From assembly GCF_015706575.1 (NCBI RefSeq), contig NW_024037076.1:6172777-6236776 (forward strand): a stretch of DNA of 64,000 bases, written 5' to 3'. This DNA comes from Patiria miniata. Its lineage: Eukaryota; Echinodermata; Asteroidea; Valvatida; Asterinidae. The position numbers and the translations under genes are program-made. The notes under the pieces are model-generated. The model was not told where the DNA came from. It saw only the letters and a list, made by a program, of their open reading frames with translations, and searched no databases. Shown piece after piece: positions 1 to 9,904 of this stretch (position 1 is its first letter; each line of letters opens with the position of its first letter).

Positions 1-449
1 CTTGTGTGTGACGCACGTACACCAGGGGATTTGTACTATGTATACCATAGCCATATAATGATGTACACGCAATGGCCGCGCTTCGCGGGAAAATATTGCA
101 GTCAGGCAAGATGGCGTCATTCGGTCACCCCCAACTGTACTTTCTTTGCCGGTGAGGGGTACTTGTGAACACGCATTCACTTGCCCTTGTTGGTGGTACA
201 TGTGCATATAAGTATCACTGCTACACTATAAAGCACAAATCCCCACTACACTATAAACATATGGGCTGTATTCCTAACAAGTTTAAGTACAAACAAAAGA
301 GGGACAATAGGGAGTCCAGGATTGAAGTTGTTTTACACCAATGTATGGGTGACTGGCCCGCAAAGCCACTTTGCCTGCGAAGCAAAGCCTAGTTGCTCTA
401 CCAAAACGGAGGATAAGTTTCACGGATATTCATATACATGTACATGTAC
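1..449. repeat. COLGALT intron 4 (part) with a dispersed repeat at about 257-347
   Basis: No exon is seen. About 90 bp (AAGTACAAACAAAAG..GGACAATAGG..GTCC..ATTGAAG) match 62447-62527 near the other end of the window in the same orientation, so this is a dispersed repeat of unknown class. The short ORF here is not supported by anything else. Confidence 0.5.
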
Positions 450-651
450 CTGCTTTTTTGGCTGAGTAGGCAAAAGTCATCATGTCATCGATGTCACCAG
501 TAAAATCATGCAGAGGCTCGTATGTTAACTGAGCAGAGATTTTATGTTTCAGATTGATCAGATATGTGGAGTGTACCATGGGGACTTCAAAAACACCAGT
601 AATATTTCTTTTCAATATCTCAATATACTGCTCTGTCCTTTTGTAGTATCC
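450..651 (-). CDS. COLGALT: COLGALT exon 4
   Basis: The acceptor is TCTCTCCAG|GGA (exon starts at 651) and the donor GCAG|GTACAT (exon ends at 450). The exon carries 67 codons plus one base: GYYKRTEQYIEIL, RNITGVFEVPMVHSTYLINL, then YEPLHDFTGDIDDMMTFAYS and AKKA. VPMVHST and the DD-x-x-x-FA motif are diagnostic for collagen galactosyltransferases. The next exon (family 'E/G-V-Q-M-Y-x-CN' region) is not found in bases 1-449, so it lies outside the window. Confidence 0.9.
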
Positions 652-3600
652 CTGGAGAGAGAAAAAAAACAAGAATATTAAAAGTAGGTTTTGACTGAAA
701 ATGTAGAATTAGTGGGTAAAAAACAATTATAAATAGCCCTGTCAACATTAATTCACCTTATTATTCCAAAATCCTCCAAAATCCTCTTTGCAAAATGGAG
801 GATTTGGCAGGATTGAGGCTACATGGCAAAAATGTGTGGTTGATTTTGCAGGATGCACTGTGTCAAGGTCTTAGGCCCGACCTTGTGTTGTTTATGCTCA
901 ACCGTGCATAAGTTAAGGCCTACTTTATACTTGAAATCCTCCGCAGTGCTCCAGGATGTCACTAGCTCTGCATCAACATATATGATGCGATCAAGCTAAA
1001 TGAGTCGTTTGTCGACCCTGGTCATTTTTTTTATTACAGATTTGAAAAAAGCACAATCTCAACATTACTGATGTGAAAAATGCATGCTGATACCATCTTT
1101 AGTTCAAAATTATGGAAGTCGGAACACCAAGAGATGTGATTAGGTGATGTGATAAAGTGGCCCTATTTTGGCCTGAATCTCCAAATGAAGGTTCCCAACA
1201 AACGACTCATTTAGCTTGATCACATCACATACATGTATTGACAGTGATTGCTGGATGATCTTGCAGGATTGAGGCAGTGGTCACTCCTCCGAGGACCACA
1301 TTCAAGAAACAACTCAGGATTTTGCAGGATTGAGGCTGTATGCAATTTTTACATGGAGGCAATAGGAGGATTTTGCAGGATTGAGGTTGCATCCTAGCAA
1401 AAGGACACTACAGAGTTAGCAAGTAAATCAAAGTGTTCAGTAAACCTCCAGTGTATTAACAGGACTTCTAAAGCACTAAATTAATTGGCCAGGACAAAAA
1501 GTTTCACAGCAAATTTTATGCTTTATTTTATGGCAAGACTAGGAGTATTCACATGATACTGTAGACGTTTAATGATCCTGATTCCTCAGATATTTAAGTA
1601 ATAGCAGATGATGTATTAAAACCACTACAGATAATCCATTCCACTTGATAATGCTTGTCATGCCTGCCATGATTGAAAACATTGGCATCATGGAAGGTCC
1701 CGTCAACATTTTGCCAAGGAAATGCGTGTTCACTTGTGATAGAGAGATTTGACGGTGAAGTTAAGGGGACAGACGGGTCCATCCTGGACTGGACTCGCTT
1801 TTTGGACTGTCCAGGAAATGTGCTTTCCTGGATGTCTCTCTTGATTTCATTGGCTTTGGGGAAAAGTCCACTAACTTGACAGTAGCACAATGTAATTACA
1901 TTGGTGACAATCCAGAAAATTCCATGCGTAACTTGTACCACAAGCTTAAAATGCTCACAGTAAACATGTCTTGTTCTGTACAGCCTAACTCACTTTCAGC
2001 ACAAGAGGACATCAGGATTTTTTAAAGGTGGTGGGGGGGGGTGGTTGTAGCAGTCAACAAATAAAATGACCAAAGGCCTGAAGCCATGATTCAGGATTTG
2101 CACTATTGATTAGGCCAAAAAAAACAATAGTTCTGCTTCCGGTTTCCCTACCTACCCTATTCTGACAGCCCCTTCCTTAATTTTTTTTATTGGAAAAATG
2201 AGGGGAAAAAACACCCAAAACCATCAATTTCTACCTTTTACCCTTGACTACATGCAGACGCCTCCATATGATCGTACACCAAAAATTTGGCAAAAAAAAA
2301 AATTCCCTACCTACCCTATTTTTGAATGCCATGTAATCGGAAGCAGAACTATTCTATGGGGGGGGCCTTAACAAGATTATCATTATAATAACTTTAAGTT
2401 GGGATATTATCCATTATAAAAAATTAACATTGGTCAGTCGGAGACTCAGAGGGGAATGGTTCAAGCCACCGTAAACATCCACCCTTGGAAATTCACAAAC
2501 AACTTATTACAAGGAAGGATGGATGGAAGCTGCAGCCGAAAAAAACTATAATCCAGACTGGAACGCATTGGTTGAGGGCCATATATTATAGCAGTGACTT
2601 ACATACATCCCCATCTTTTATTTAAGACCGACTCAGACTGCGTATACAATAACATGTACAAATGCATATTTCTTTTCAATGCATCTCATGAAGCTGATGA
2701 CAAAAGCTCATGCAAGTTTTAACTTTAGGCCAAACAAAATAAATGGTGTTTACGGTAACGGCCTGAAAATCCAGGTACTGTACATGTACATGTAGGTAGT
2801 GAGGGAAAATAATTTTGTTTTGTCATTTTTTTGTCTTCATCCCATTTCATGCATGCAGTCATGTTCTTTTGCAATGTTAGAGACTCATTAACCATGTATG
2901 TGTACTACTTTTTTGGCAAAATGGCAATAAAAAGTTTGAGGTAGGCAATTTGGCCACAAAAATTCCAGGTAGGTCTGGTTACCGTAAACACAAAATTCAC
3001 TTTGTTTGGCATTAATAACATTGGTCCCAGTACTGCCCCAAACCACCGATACCAAGCCAATTTCACTGAAGAGAATACAATGTACGTTGCAATACATCGT
3101 ACGGAGTAATGCAAGTCCTTAAACCCTAACCCACCTCACTCCTCCAAAATCCTCCTGGCGGTTTTGGAGGATTCTAGAGGATTGAGGATGAATGGTGATT
3201 GAATCAAACGAGGATTCTGGAGGATTGAGGATGAATGGTGATTGAAGCACATGAGGATTTTGGAGGATTGAGGATGAATGGTGATTGAAGCACAAGAGGA
3301 TTTTGGAGGATTGAGGATGAATGCATTTTGTGGCAGGACTGTCTGATGATTTTGAAGGATTTGGCGTTGGTTATCCTTCATTTAAACACGAGTGCAAAAT
3401 TTTGGGATGAGGAGGATTTTGGAGGATTGACGATGAATGCATTTTGAGGCAGGACTGTCTGACAATTTTGAAAAATTTAGGCGGAGTTGCAAAATTTTGG
3501 AGGATTTTGGAGGATTGAGGATGCTTCTAAGCAAAAAGGGCCTAGGGGATTAGGGTGGGTTAAAGTGCTATTTAACTTTTCCTGCCCCCTCCCACCCCCC

Positions 3601-6579
3601 CCCCCCCCCAAAAAAAATTTATTATGTGGATTTTCAGACCTGCTTTACTGTCTTTTGTGGACATTTCAACAATAGACCAATCCATGAGCCCTGTCCAGTG
3701 GTGGGTTGACCAATCACAGCTGTGATTAATGTCTGGCATGCATGCACACAAATTTGAGATGCATGCACGCGCATATGATGTACGCAGCTGGAAAATGCGG
3801 TGTAGCACTGCAAAGGCACATATCATGCTTCACGAGTGCGCGCAATGGGCGGAGCCTACTGGGCCAATCTATTGCTAACAGCTCCAAACTTGTATCATGT
3901 ATGAAGAAATCAATTTGCACCAGAATGATAGACTTCATACCTGATGGTTGACTCCTCCCCAGAAGTTGGAGTACATCTTGGTTGATCTGAGCATCGGGGC
4001 GATCACCGTTTTCCCTTGCGCCATCAGATCCAGTAAGACATTGGGATTCTCCAGGAAGTTGTCCACATCAACTGCCTACAACACAGTGTTTGATTTAACA
4101 AGACAAAAAATACCAAACTTTATACAGGGTGAGTCAAAAAAAGCGGAACCCAAACCCATTTCATATTTTTAAAATTTGTAGCGCCAAAAATAATAATGAC
4201 TGGAAAGCCAATTTCACAAGCTACTTTTAGATGAAAAAATGACTGAAATTGCTCAATCCGATCAAAGAATATCACCATTTAAACGCAATGACCCTAAAAT
4301 CTCTTTCGTCCAAAAATGCGATTGCAAGAATCGTCTTCAAAATTGTCTTCAAACATCACAAGCGATAAAACCTCAGTTTAAAAGTTAAAAATATTCATCA
4401 AAGTCCTTTCGAAGGCCCGTCTTTTAAAAAAAGTGGATTTTATAAATCATATTGTTTGCCTAACCAGGGTTGTTTATAAAGATATTGTGTACTACAGTTG
4501 TTGACAGTTGTTGAAACAAGTATTCTGTGTCATTTTCTTTGTTGTTCTAAACAGTAAGGACACACAATAAATTACTTTTATTGGACGTGACAGGTTTTAA
4601 GGTCATTGCGTTTAAATGGTGATATTCTTTGAACAGATTGAGCAATTTCAGTAATTTCAGCAATTTTAGTCGGCCGACCAGTGTTGGAAAAATACAACTT
4701 TTCTTGACAATGTCAGCATACCATGAGCTACGATTTTACAGGATGCTTTAGACTGTTCCCTAACAATCCAGTAAGGTATTTGTGATAATGTGATCATTTC
4801 GTTTTTTTATGTTTGCAAAGTCAGTCAGTGAGAGATAGGTAGGCCTACAATAAGGACACAGTATTTGTGTATGTTTATATTTGTATGTAAAATTAATATC
4901 TGAAAGACACCATTTAAAATATGTACTCACTAATAGGTAATCTGCCCACTGATATCTGGCCTCATCTAAAGCTTTCTGTCTCAGGTTGATCAAATGCACG
5001 TATCGTTCATCGGGCCAATCACTTGGACTATTCTCCCAATCGAAGGCTTGAGGTTCGTTTTGCACCTCGATATCTACACGGTGATATAAGGACCGTGCCT
5101 TACTGACCATTCTTGTAGCATAGCGGCACTCTTATCAATATTGTGGTCTGTTTGAATCCTGAAAAAAATAATAACATAAGACAGAAGTGACTTAAAAAGC
5201 CACTGTGGCCTCGTGGTTAAGGGCATTGGATTCGCGGTCTGCACGTAAAGCTGCAGGTTGTGGTTCGAGTCCAGCCTGGGGTCATGGTGCGTGTGCCCTT
5301 GGGCAATCACAATAACCATCTCTGCCCTCACAGGTACCCATTTACTCCTGGGTGGAGAGAAGCAATGAGTGACAAAGTGCCTTGCGCAAGGCACTTTGTC
5401 ACTCATTGCTTCTCTCCACCCAGGAGTAAATGGGTACCTGTGAGGGCAGAGATGGTTATTGTGATTGAATCAGCTTCCTTGCACCTAACAGGGAACATCG
5501 AGCTGTATACTCCCCAAGGAACTGAGATGGTATTTGGAATGTTTAATTGGCCCAATGATTAGGGGTAATAATAATGTAAAGCGCTTTGATCTTAGTTAAA
5601 AGTGCTACATGTATATAAGAACCCGTTATTATTATTATTATTATTATTAAAAAACAAAGACAGTAACTTTAATGAGAAATGTAGTGAGAAAATGTACTGT
5701 ATAAGTTTAGGCTGGTTTGGTTTGGTACAGTATTTCACCTTAGGCTCTGTTTAGTTTAATTCAAGAACTAGAACAGTAGAAGTCATATGGGTGCCTTCTA
5801 CTAGTTTTAGTTAGGCCAAATCAAAATAAAACTTGTCTTAACTTTTTTGAAATAATGAGGATGCTGGCACTTTTTTCTTGTTCTTTTTTGACAGATCCAA
5901 GATAGCGGACGATATTGAAAAATGGAAAATGCCCATATTGAATGCGGCATTCAATTTCCAAAAAAACTCTTTGCAAATTGAATTGGTTCTGCCTGCCATC
6001 GGAGCAGGCTCAGACAGAAGGCAATAACAGAAGGCAATGCAAGAGCCGCTGATTATTTCTGTCTTAAATTCACTCATTTGAAAAGTCATTTTTCAGCAAT
6101 AAAAAGCAATGTAAGATGCATGTAGGCCTACACTACATGTACATAGTAATTGCACTTTGTAATCCATGTTCATCCACACATGACAAGTGGATTGTGTACA
6201 TCCCTATAGGGTAGATTGTGTACAATCCATATTTTTCTGCGGGGGGGGGGGGGGAGAGGATGTCCACAAATTAAAAGGTATTTGTGGGGTCCAAAGTTAC
6301 TCAGATTACCTACCAAATAGAGATACGGTTCTTTGGATATCGAAGACTCTCCAAACAACCGAGGAAAGTCGGCAAAGTGTGTTCCTTGTTTCTTGCCAAG
6401 ATCGGAATGAAAACTGTCGGTAACTCCATCTTGACCCCCGTCGTCTGTGTACATGTGGCAGTCGCAGCAGGCCTCTCAACACGATCGTCTAAACTTTGGT
6501 CTCCATTACCACCATCAGTTCTCTTGCATACTACTTGGCTAGTTATAATGAGCATCGTCATTACGATAAACATACCCAT
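450..6579 (-). CDS. COLGALT: Procollagen galactosyltransferase gene (COLGALT/GLT25D family), four 5' coding exons, continues past the left edge
   Basis: Enzymes of this family transfer galactose from UDP-galactose to hydroxylysine of collagen in the ER lumen. Four exons were joined by hand: 6579-6314, 5158-4931, 4075-3941 and 651-450, all with GT-AG borders and matching phases (2, 0, 0, then 1 at the exit). Conserved blocks in order: LPTVFIPILARNKEHTLP after a signal peptide; TDHNID and MLQEW; LRQKALDEARYQWADYLL; VDVDN (DxD-type motif, made when exons 2 and 3 join); VIAPML; YSNFW; GYYKRT; VPMVHST; DIDDMMTFAYS. This is about 275 residues of a family usually near 620; the second glycosyltransferase domain and the ER-retention tail must lie to the left. 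Exon 2 holds a one-base frameshift. Identification is by remembered family sequence, not a search. The vertebrate CERCAM branch is the main alternative name. Confidence 0.9.
983..1227. mobile_element. MITE with about 32-bp terminal inverted repeats, in COLGALT intron 3
   Basis: The left end TGATGCGATCAAGCTAAATG (continuing through AGTCGTTTGT) is repeated in inverse at 1196-1227 with very few differences. The element is about 245 bp with no coding capacity. A TA dinucleotide precedes the left end, but the target duplication is not clear. The superfamily cannot be set from the termini. Confidence 0.65.
2112..2370. mobile_element. MITE with inverted ends AATAGTTCTGCTTCCG
   Basis: AATAGTTCTGCTTCCG near 2127 recurs inverted at 2338-2353, and the flanking AGGCC/GGCCT also mirror each other. 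Inside, an 18-bp block (TTCCCTACCTACCCTATT) occurs twice in direct orientation, near 2145 and 2305. It is non-coding and about 260 bp. Confidence 0.55.
2463..3027. repeat. Scattered termini of a CCGTAAACA-ended element
   Basis: CCACCGTAAACATCCA near 2466 faces an inverted TGGTGTTTACGGTAA near 2743. The latter, with its inner GGCCAAACAAAAT, recurs in opposite orientation at 2983-3025 (TTACCGTAAACAC..CTTTGTTTGGC). These look like ends of one or two small TIR elements; exact limits are unclear. Confidence 0.4.
3137..3530. repeat. Minisatellite, about 41-bp units built on GGAGGATTTTGGAGGATTGA
   Basis: The clearest units follow one another at about 3200-3320 (TTGGAGGATTGAGGATGAAT, then GGTGATTGAAGCAC). 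Later units, to 3530, are more diverged and partly carry another tail (GCATTTTGxGGCAGGACTGT). The array opens with a hairpin (CCTCCAAAA..TTTTGGAGG). Related AGGATTTTGCAGGATTGAGG phrases occur alone at 770-860 and 1255-1390 in the same intron. It lies in COLGALT intron 3. Confidence 0.75.
3941..4075 (-). CDS. COLGALT: COLGALT exon 3: DxD-type motif
   Basis: The exon has 45 whole codons (135 bp), phase 0 at both ends. The acceptor is TTGTAG|GCA and the donor CATCAG|GTATG. It encodes AVDVDNFLENPNVLLDL, then MAQGKTVIAPML, RSTKMYSNFWGG and VNHQ. The VDVDN stretch aligns with the family's metal/nucleotide-sugar binding DxD motif, and IAPML..YSNFW is a strong family signature. The residue after NFW is Gly where the human enzymes have Cys. 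The 3' junction joins directly to GYYKRT in exon 4, as in human. Confidence 0.9.
4125..4655. mobile_element. CAGGGTGAGT-type MITE, right terminus lost or diverged
   Basis: It starts TA|CAGGGTGAGTCAAAAAAAG, the terminus shared with the elements at 10492, 31554, 32401 and 46957. A 52-bp inner block (4251-4302, CTGAAATTGCTCAATC..AACGCAATGACC) recurs inverted at 4600-4652. No matching right terminus follows. It lies in COLGALT intron 2. Confidence 0.6.
4931..5158 (-). CDS. COLGALT: COLGALT exon 2, with a one-base frameshift
   Basis: The acceptor TTTTTTTCAG|G lies at 5159-5160 and the donor TTA|GTGAGT at 4931/4930. The first part reads IQTDHNIDKSAAMLQEW, matching the family's TDHNVDN..MLxEW block. 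The rest (SLYHRVDIEVQNEP, then WENSPSDWPDERYVHLINL and RQKALDEARYQWADYLL) matches the next conserved stretch but lies in another frame. The change falls near 5110, where the sequence reads GAATGGTCAGT; one extra G would restore alignment with the family and also make the exon length fit its flanking phases (entry needs 1 base, exit phase 0). A 30-bp GT-AG stretch here cannot explain it because its length is a multiple of three. A base-calling error, a polymorphism or a real lesion are all possible. Confidence 0.85.
5199..5649 (+). mobile_element. tRNA-derived SINE with an (ATT)n tail, altered by an internal inverted duplication
   Basis: The head has a Pol III A-box-like TGGCCTCGTGG (5206-5216) and a B box GGTTCGAGTCC (5262-5272). 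The body continues through GCTGTATACTCCCCAAGG to CGCTTTGATCTTAGTTAAAA and ends in an ATT repeat (about 5628-5649). Its middle is replaced by the perfect palindrome 5304-5467. It sits in COLGALT intron 1 in antisense orientation to the gene. Confidence 0.75.
5304..5467. repeat. Perfect 164-bp palindrome, 82-bp arms, no spacer
   Basis: I compared the arms in 10-base blocks from the centre (CTTGC|GCAAG, between 5385 and 5386) out to 5304/5467; every block matches. The first mismatch is 5303 against 5468. The right arm is ordinary SINE body, so the left arm looks like an inverted copy of it. Confidence 0.95.
6314..6579 (-). CDS. COLGALT: COLGALT exon 1: signal peptide and start of the first glycosyltransferase domain
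   Basis: The start is ATG at 6579, followed by a second ATG at 6573; an in-frame stop lies upstream with no ATG between. The first 18 residues (MGMFIVMTMLIITSQVVC) are a good signal peptide, as expected for an ER-lumen enzyme. A polar, probably disordered stretch follows, and then the conserved block that opens the family's catalytic region (LPTVFIPILARNKEHTLP), ending SLRYPKNRISI plus two bases of a Trp codon. The donor is TG|GTAGGT at 6314/6313. The Trp completed by exon 2 matches the family (human 'ALW' before 'TDHNVDN'). A TATA-like TCTATATA on the minus strand at 6753-6760 lies about 175 bp upstream of the ATG; it is weak evidence for a promoter. Confidence 0.88.
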
Positions 6580-6612
6580 ACTCAAAGCTTGTTTAAGTGG
6601 GACAAATTTCAC

Positions 6613-7198
6613 AGTAAATATATTTCAATATTGGACAATAAACTTTACGAGCTTAACTCCAACTAACTGCACTGTCTGATATCATGTATCAGTATGGAGC
6701 GCCGATAAGGCATGCGTGTTATGTGGCAGTTGAAACACGAGCTACGTGTGGGTATATAGACGTGGTTCAAGGCTATCTATATTTTGTGTGGTCGCTCAAA
6801 ATAATGATACGTAAACTGGAGAGGTAATTTAAATCATGTGTTTTTATCAGACGCTCTATGTGTTCAGACTATTCCTGACATATCCGCACTTATTAAATAA
6901 TTACGATTTCTACCACTCTCTTAAGGAGGTTTTGGTCAACATGTTGAAATAATTACGTAGCGTCCATATTCATTACACCAGATATCGATCCTGATCCCCG
7001 GTTCGAATCTGGACACATTTTGGTTCTTTTTCGTAGTTTTTGTTTGGCTATGCTGTTAAGTGCCCCGAAAAAAATGGATTCTAAATGCTCTGTGCTGCGA
7101 TCTGAGGCAATTTCTGACGTGACCACTACCACTTTAACCAATGTTTTTGAGGAAAAGATGGTGGTGTACTCATTGCCTGCACTGTGGCGTAAATCTGT
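6613..7198. promoter_or_regulatory. 5' flank of COLGALT; no gene seen
   Basis: This AT-rich flank contains the weak TATA-like site at 6753-6760 (minus) and CCAAT-like GTCCAATATT at about 6632-6641 read on the minus strand. A lone B-box-like GGTTCGAATC near 7001 has no A box at the right distance. No transcription start can be fixed. Confidence 0.25.
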
Positions 7199-7940
7199 GC
7201 CGGTGTGGCAGGTAATTCTGTCCCCGCGGTAAAAGTGTCCGGGGGGACAGAATTACCTAGGTAAAAGTGTCCTCCCTGGCCCGTTAATTCTGTCCCCCTC
7301 CAGGTAATTCTGTCCCCTCCAGGTAATTCTGTCCCCCAGGTTTTTTTGTCCCCCTCTTTTGAAACCCGGAAGGTTATTGTTTTGATGAATTCACTCTACA
7401 AGGTATACATTTTGGACTTTTAGTCTGCCCTTCATGAATATAAAAAATATTTAATTTAGTCTACTAGATGATACGTGAACACAATGTTTCGATTCAGAGT
7501 ACGGTGAAGTCTATCGCGATTCTACCGCGATAGGTCAACACAGCGGCGATGCATGGCGATGGCCCTCGTCTCATTGATAGTATGATACAACGTCTCCTTG
7601 GATTGGTCTGTGTTCCCATCATAGCGCGTAACGAAATTTCCTATTGGACGAATTCCATTGTAGAGGGAGACGCATATATACACATGTTATAATCACTACC
7701 TCAAATCTTGCAGCATGTACTGGCGCGTGCGACACGCTGCTGCTCTCAGTACATACTGCATGGGACACATTTACCAGGGGAACACTTTCACCGTTGGGCA
7801 GGGGGACATTTTTACCTGGAGGGGGACAAATTTACCTAGGTAAAAGTGTCCCCCCGGACACATTTACTGGGTCACGAGCCGGTAAATGTGTCCGGGGGGA
7901 CACATTTACCAGGGGGGACAGAATTACCTGTCACACCGGC
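7199..7940. mobile_element. Foldback element with modular GGTAAxxxTGTCCCC arms
   Basis: The left end GCCGGTGTGGCAGGTAATTC is mirrored by the right end GAATTACCTGTCACACCGGC. Each arm (7199-7355 and about 7757-7940) is a string of 13-18 bp modules in both orientations: GGTAATTCTGTCCCC, GGTAAAAGTGTCC, GGTAAATGTGTCC. The 400-bp centre is unrelated and has no coding signal. I see no clear target duplication. It is a TIR or foldback DNA element of unknown superfamily. Confidence 0.6.
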
Positions 7941-8005
7941 GAGTGGGGGGATGGGGGATAATATGATCAAAATCCAAAAATTGCCCGGCCATGGAAATTC
8001 GAAAG

Positions 8006-8045
<40 letters not shown>

Positions 8046-8545
8046 NNNNNNNNNNNNNNNNNNNNNNNNNNNNNNNNNNNNNNNNNNNNNNNNNNNNNNN
8101 NNNNNNNNNNNNNNNNNNNNNNNNNNNNNNNNNNNNNNNNNNNNNNNNNNNNNNNNNNNNNNNNNNNNNNNNNNNNNNNNNNNNNNNNNNNNNNNNNNNN
8201 NNNNNNNNNNNNNNNNNNNNNNNNNNNNNNNNNNNNNNNNNNNNNNNNNNNNNNNNNNNNNNNNNNNNNNNNNNNNNNNNNNNNNNNNNNNNNNNNNNNN
8301 NNNNNNNNNNNNNNNNNNNNNNNNNNNNNNNNNNNNNNNNNNNNNNNNNNNNNNNNNNNNNNNNNNNNNNNNNNNNNNNNNNNNNNNNNNNNNNNNNNNN
8401 NNNNNNNNNNNNNNNNNNNNNNNNNNNNNNNNNNNNNNNNNNNNNNNNNNNNNNNNNNNNNNNNNNNNNNNNNNNNNNNNNNNNNNNNNNNNNNNNNNNN
8501 NNNNNNNNNNNNNNNNNNNNNNNNNNNNNNNNNNNNNNNNNNNNN
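8046..8545. other. Assembly gap of exactly 500 N
   Basis: The gap is bordered by 39 G on the left (8007-8045) and 34 C on the right (8546-8579). The round length suggests an arbitrary or estimated size. Any reading frame across it is meaningless. Confidence 0.98.
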
Positions 8546-8579
<34 letters not shown>

Positions 8580-8788
8580 TATTGATTTTCGGAGGCCTAA
8601 GTGTCTGGAGAAAATAACCGGTCTACATTTCAGCACGCTTACCTTAAAAAAATCTGGATCCACCCTTCTAGCCCACAAAAATATAGGTTCTAGAACCGCG
8701 CCTGCCCCTCCCCGCCCCTCCACCGCTGGCCTGCAATGATCGAGCACACCATTTCCCCTCAGTTGGACAATCCTAGAGCCGCCACTGG
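8546..8788. repeat. C-tract repeat (copy 1) followed by a hAT-like terminus
   Basis: After the C-run, CTATTGATTTTCGGAGGCCT, then AAGTGTC.GGAGAAAA, matches 22215-22359. At 8765-8788 AATCCTAGAGCCGCCACTG is the inverse of a CAGTGGCGGCTCTAGG end, a terminus typical of hAT-type elements. Its left partner may be in or beyond the gap. Confidence 0.5.
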
Positions 8789-9025
8789 CTCCGTTCACAT
8801 AACATGTGAAGACGGATATCGATAAACCACAGGAATCGATCAACTTAAACACTGGACCCACATCGAAACATAATAGTAAGATTCATCAAAGAATTTGACT
8901 GAGAGGCGATTTGGATCCTAAGGTTCATATCTCGCCGGTCAATTTCTTTGTTCAACCAACACATTGTGTGAATAAAAAAGGAAACAATTTCTAAATTCAT
9001 CCTGATTGTTCTTTCCTGCTTTCAG

Positions 9026-9425
9026 GTCATCACGTGACCGGGTTCATCTATAGTAGGGCTTCAATAGGTTCTCCATAGAAGGGGGCCTCATGGGTGTACA
9101 GTCATCACGTGACCGGATTTGCCTATAGTAGGGCTTCAATAGGTTCTCCATAGAAGGGGGCCTCATGGGTGTACAGTGATCACGTGACTGGATTCGTCTA
9201 TAGTAGGGCTTCAATGGGGCCTCGTGGGGTGTACAGTCATCACGTGACCGGATTTGCTATAGTAGGGCTTCAATAGGTTCTCCATAGAAGGGGGCCTCAT
9301 GGGTGTACATTGATCACGTGACCGGATTCGTCTATAGTAGGGCTTCAATGGGTTCTCCATAGAAGGGGGCCTCATGGGTGTACAGTCATCACGTGACTGG
9401 ATTCGTCTATAGTAGGGCTTCAATG
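9026..9425 (+). repeat. Tandem array, five 60-75 bp units plus a partial one, each with CACGTG
   Basis: Units start at 9026, 9101, 9176, 9236, 9310 and 9385 (partial), so the period is 75 bp except for one 60-bp unit lacking the TTCTCCATAGAAG stretch. Each opens with TCATCACGTGAC or TGATCACGTGAC and continues CTATAGTAGGGCTTCAAT..CCTCATGGGTGTACAG. A diverged single relative lies near 33560-33605. There are no spacers, so this is not CRISPR-like. Confidence 0.9.
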
Positions 9426-9904
9426 CACAAACGTAAATCTGCTGAAATTGAAATCAGAAAGCTGTATTTTTACCCGGAAAAGAGCCTTTTGGGCGAAATG
9501 TTGAAAAAGAAGAAAATATTTGAAATGACCCTTTTGCAACGTAAGTGAAATTAATGTTCAAGGGTAAATTTGCACGACGATATACCTGCTTCCGCTCGTG
9601 TGTGGCGATTCCGCATGTTGGAGCATTCTGATCCAAGTAACTTGGCTGATATATCATCTCACAATTGCCTATCACGAGATGACGTTTCTCCCCCCAACTC
9701 AAAAAAAAAACCCAAAATGATTAAAAACGCAAAAGGACAGATATAGTGTTGAAATAAGACGAAAGGGAAGGAAGTGAAGGGCATGAGCGTCGCGAGGAGT
9801 GGGGGGGGGGGGGGGAGGGGGAGCACAAAAAAAAAACAAAGAGAGAGAAAGAGGTGCGAAGTCATATTACTGTTAATTGAATGGGTGGAGTGGGCAATGT
9901 CCCC

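Noticed and set aside
5081-5110. A 30-bp intron explaining the COLGALT frame change
   Set aside because: GT..AG is present, but the length is a multiple of three so it does not restore the frame, and it is too short for an animal intron.
5260-5562. ORFs on both strands sharing the same peptide
   Set aside because: They are a product of the 164-bp palindrome within the SINE.
6979-7015. tRNA or SINE at a GGTTCGAATC site
   Set aside because: Only a B-box-like sequence; no A box or stems at the needed distance.
7846-8739. Long open frames on both strands across 7846-8861
   Set aside because: They are open only because they run through the 500-N gap and G/C homopolymers.
9026-9425. CRISPR-like regular spacing
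   Set aside because: The whole 75-bp unit is repeated, with no unique spacers, and the DNA is animal.
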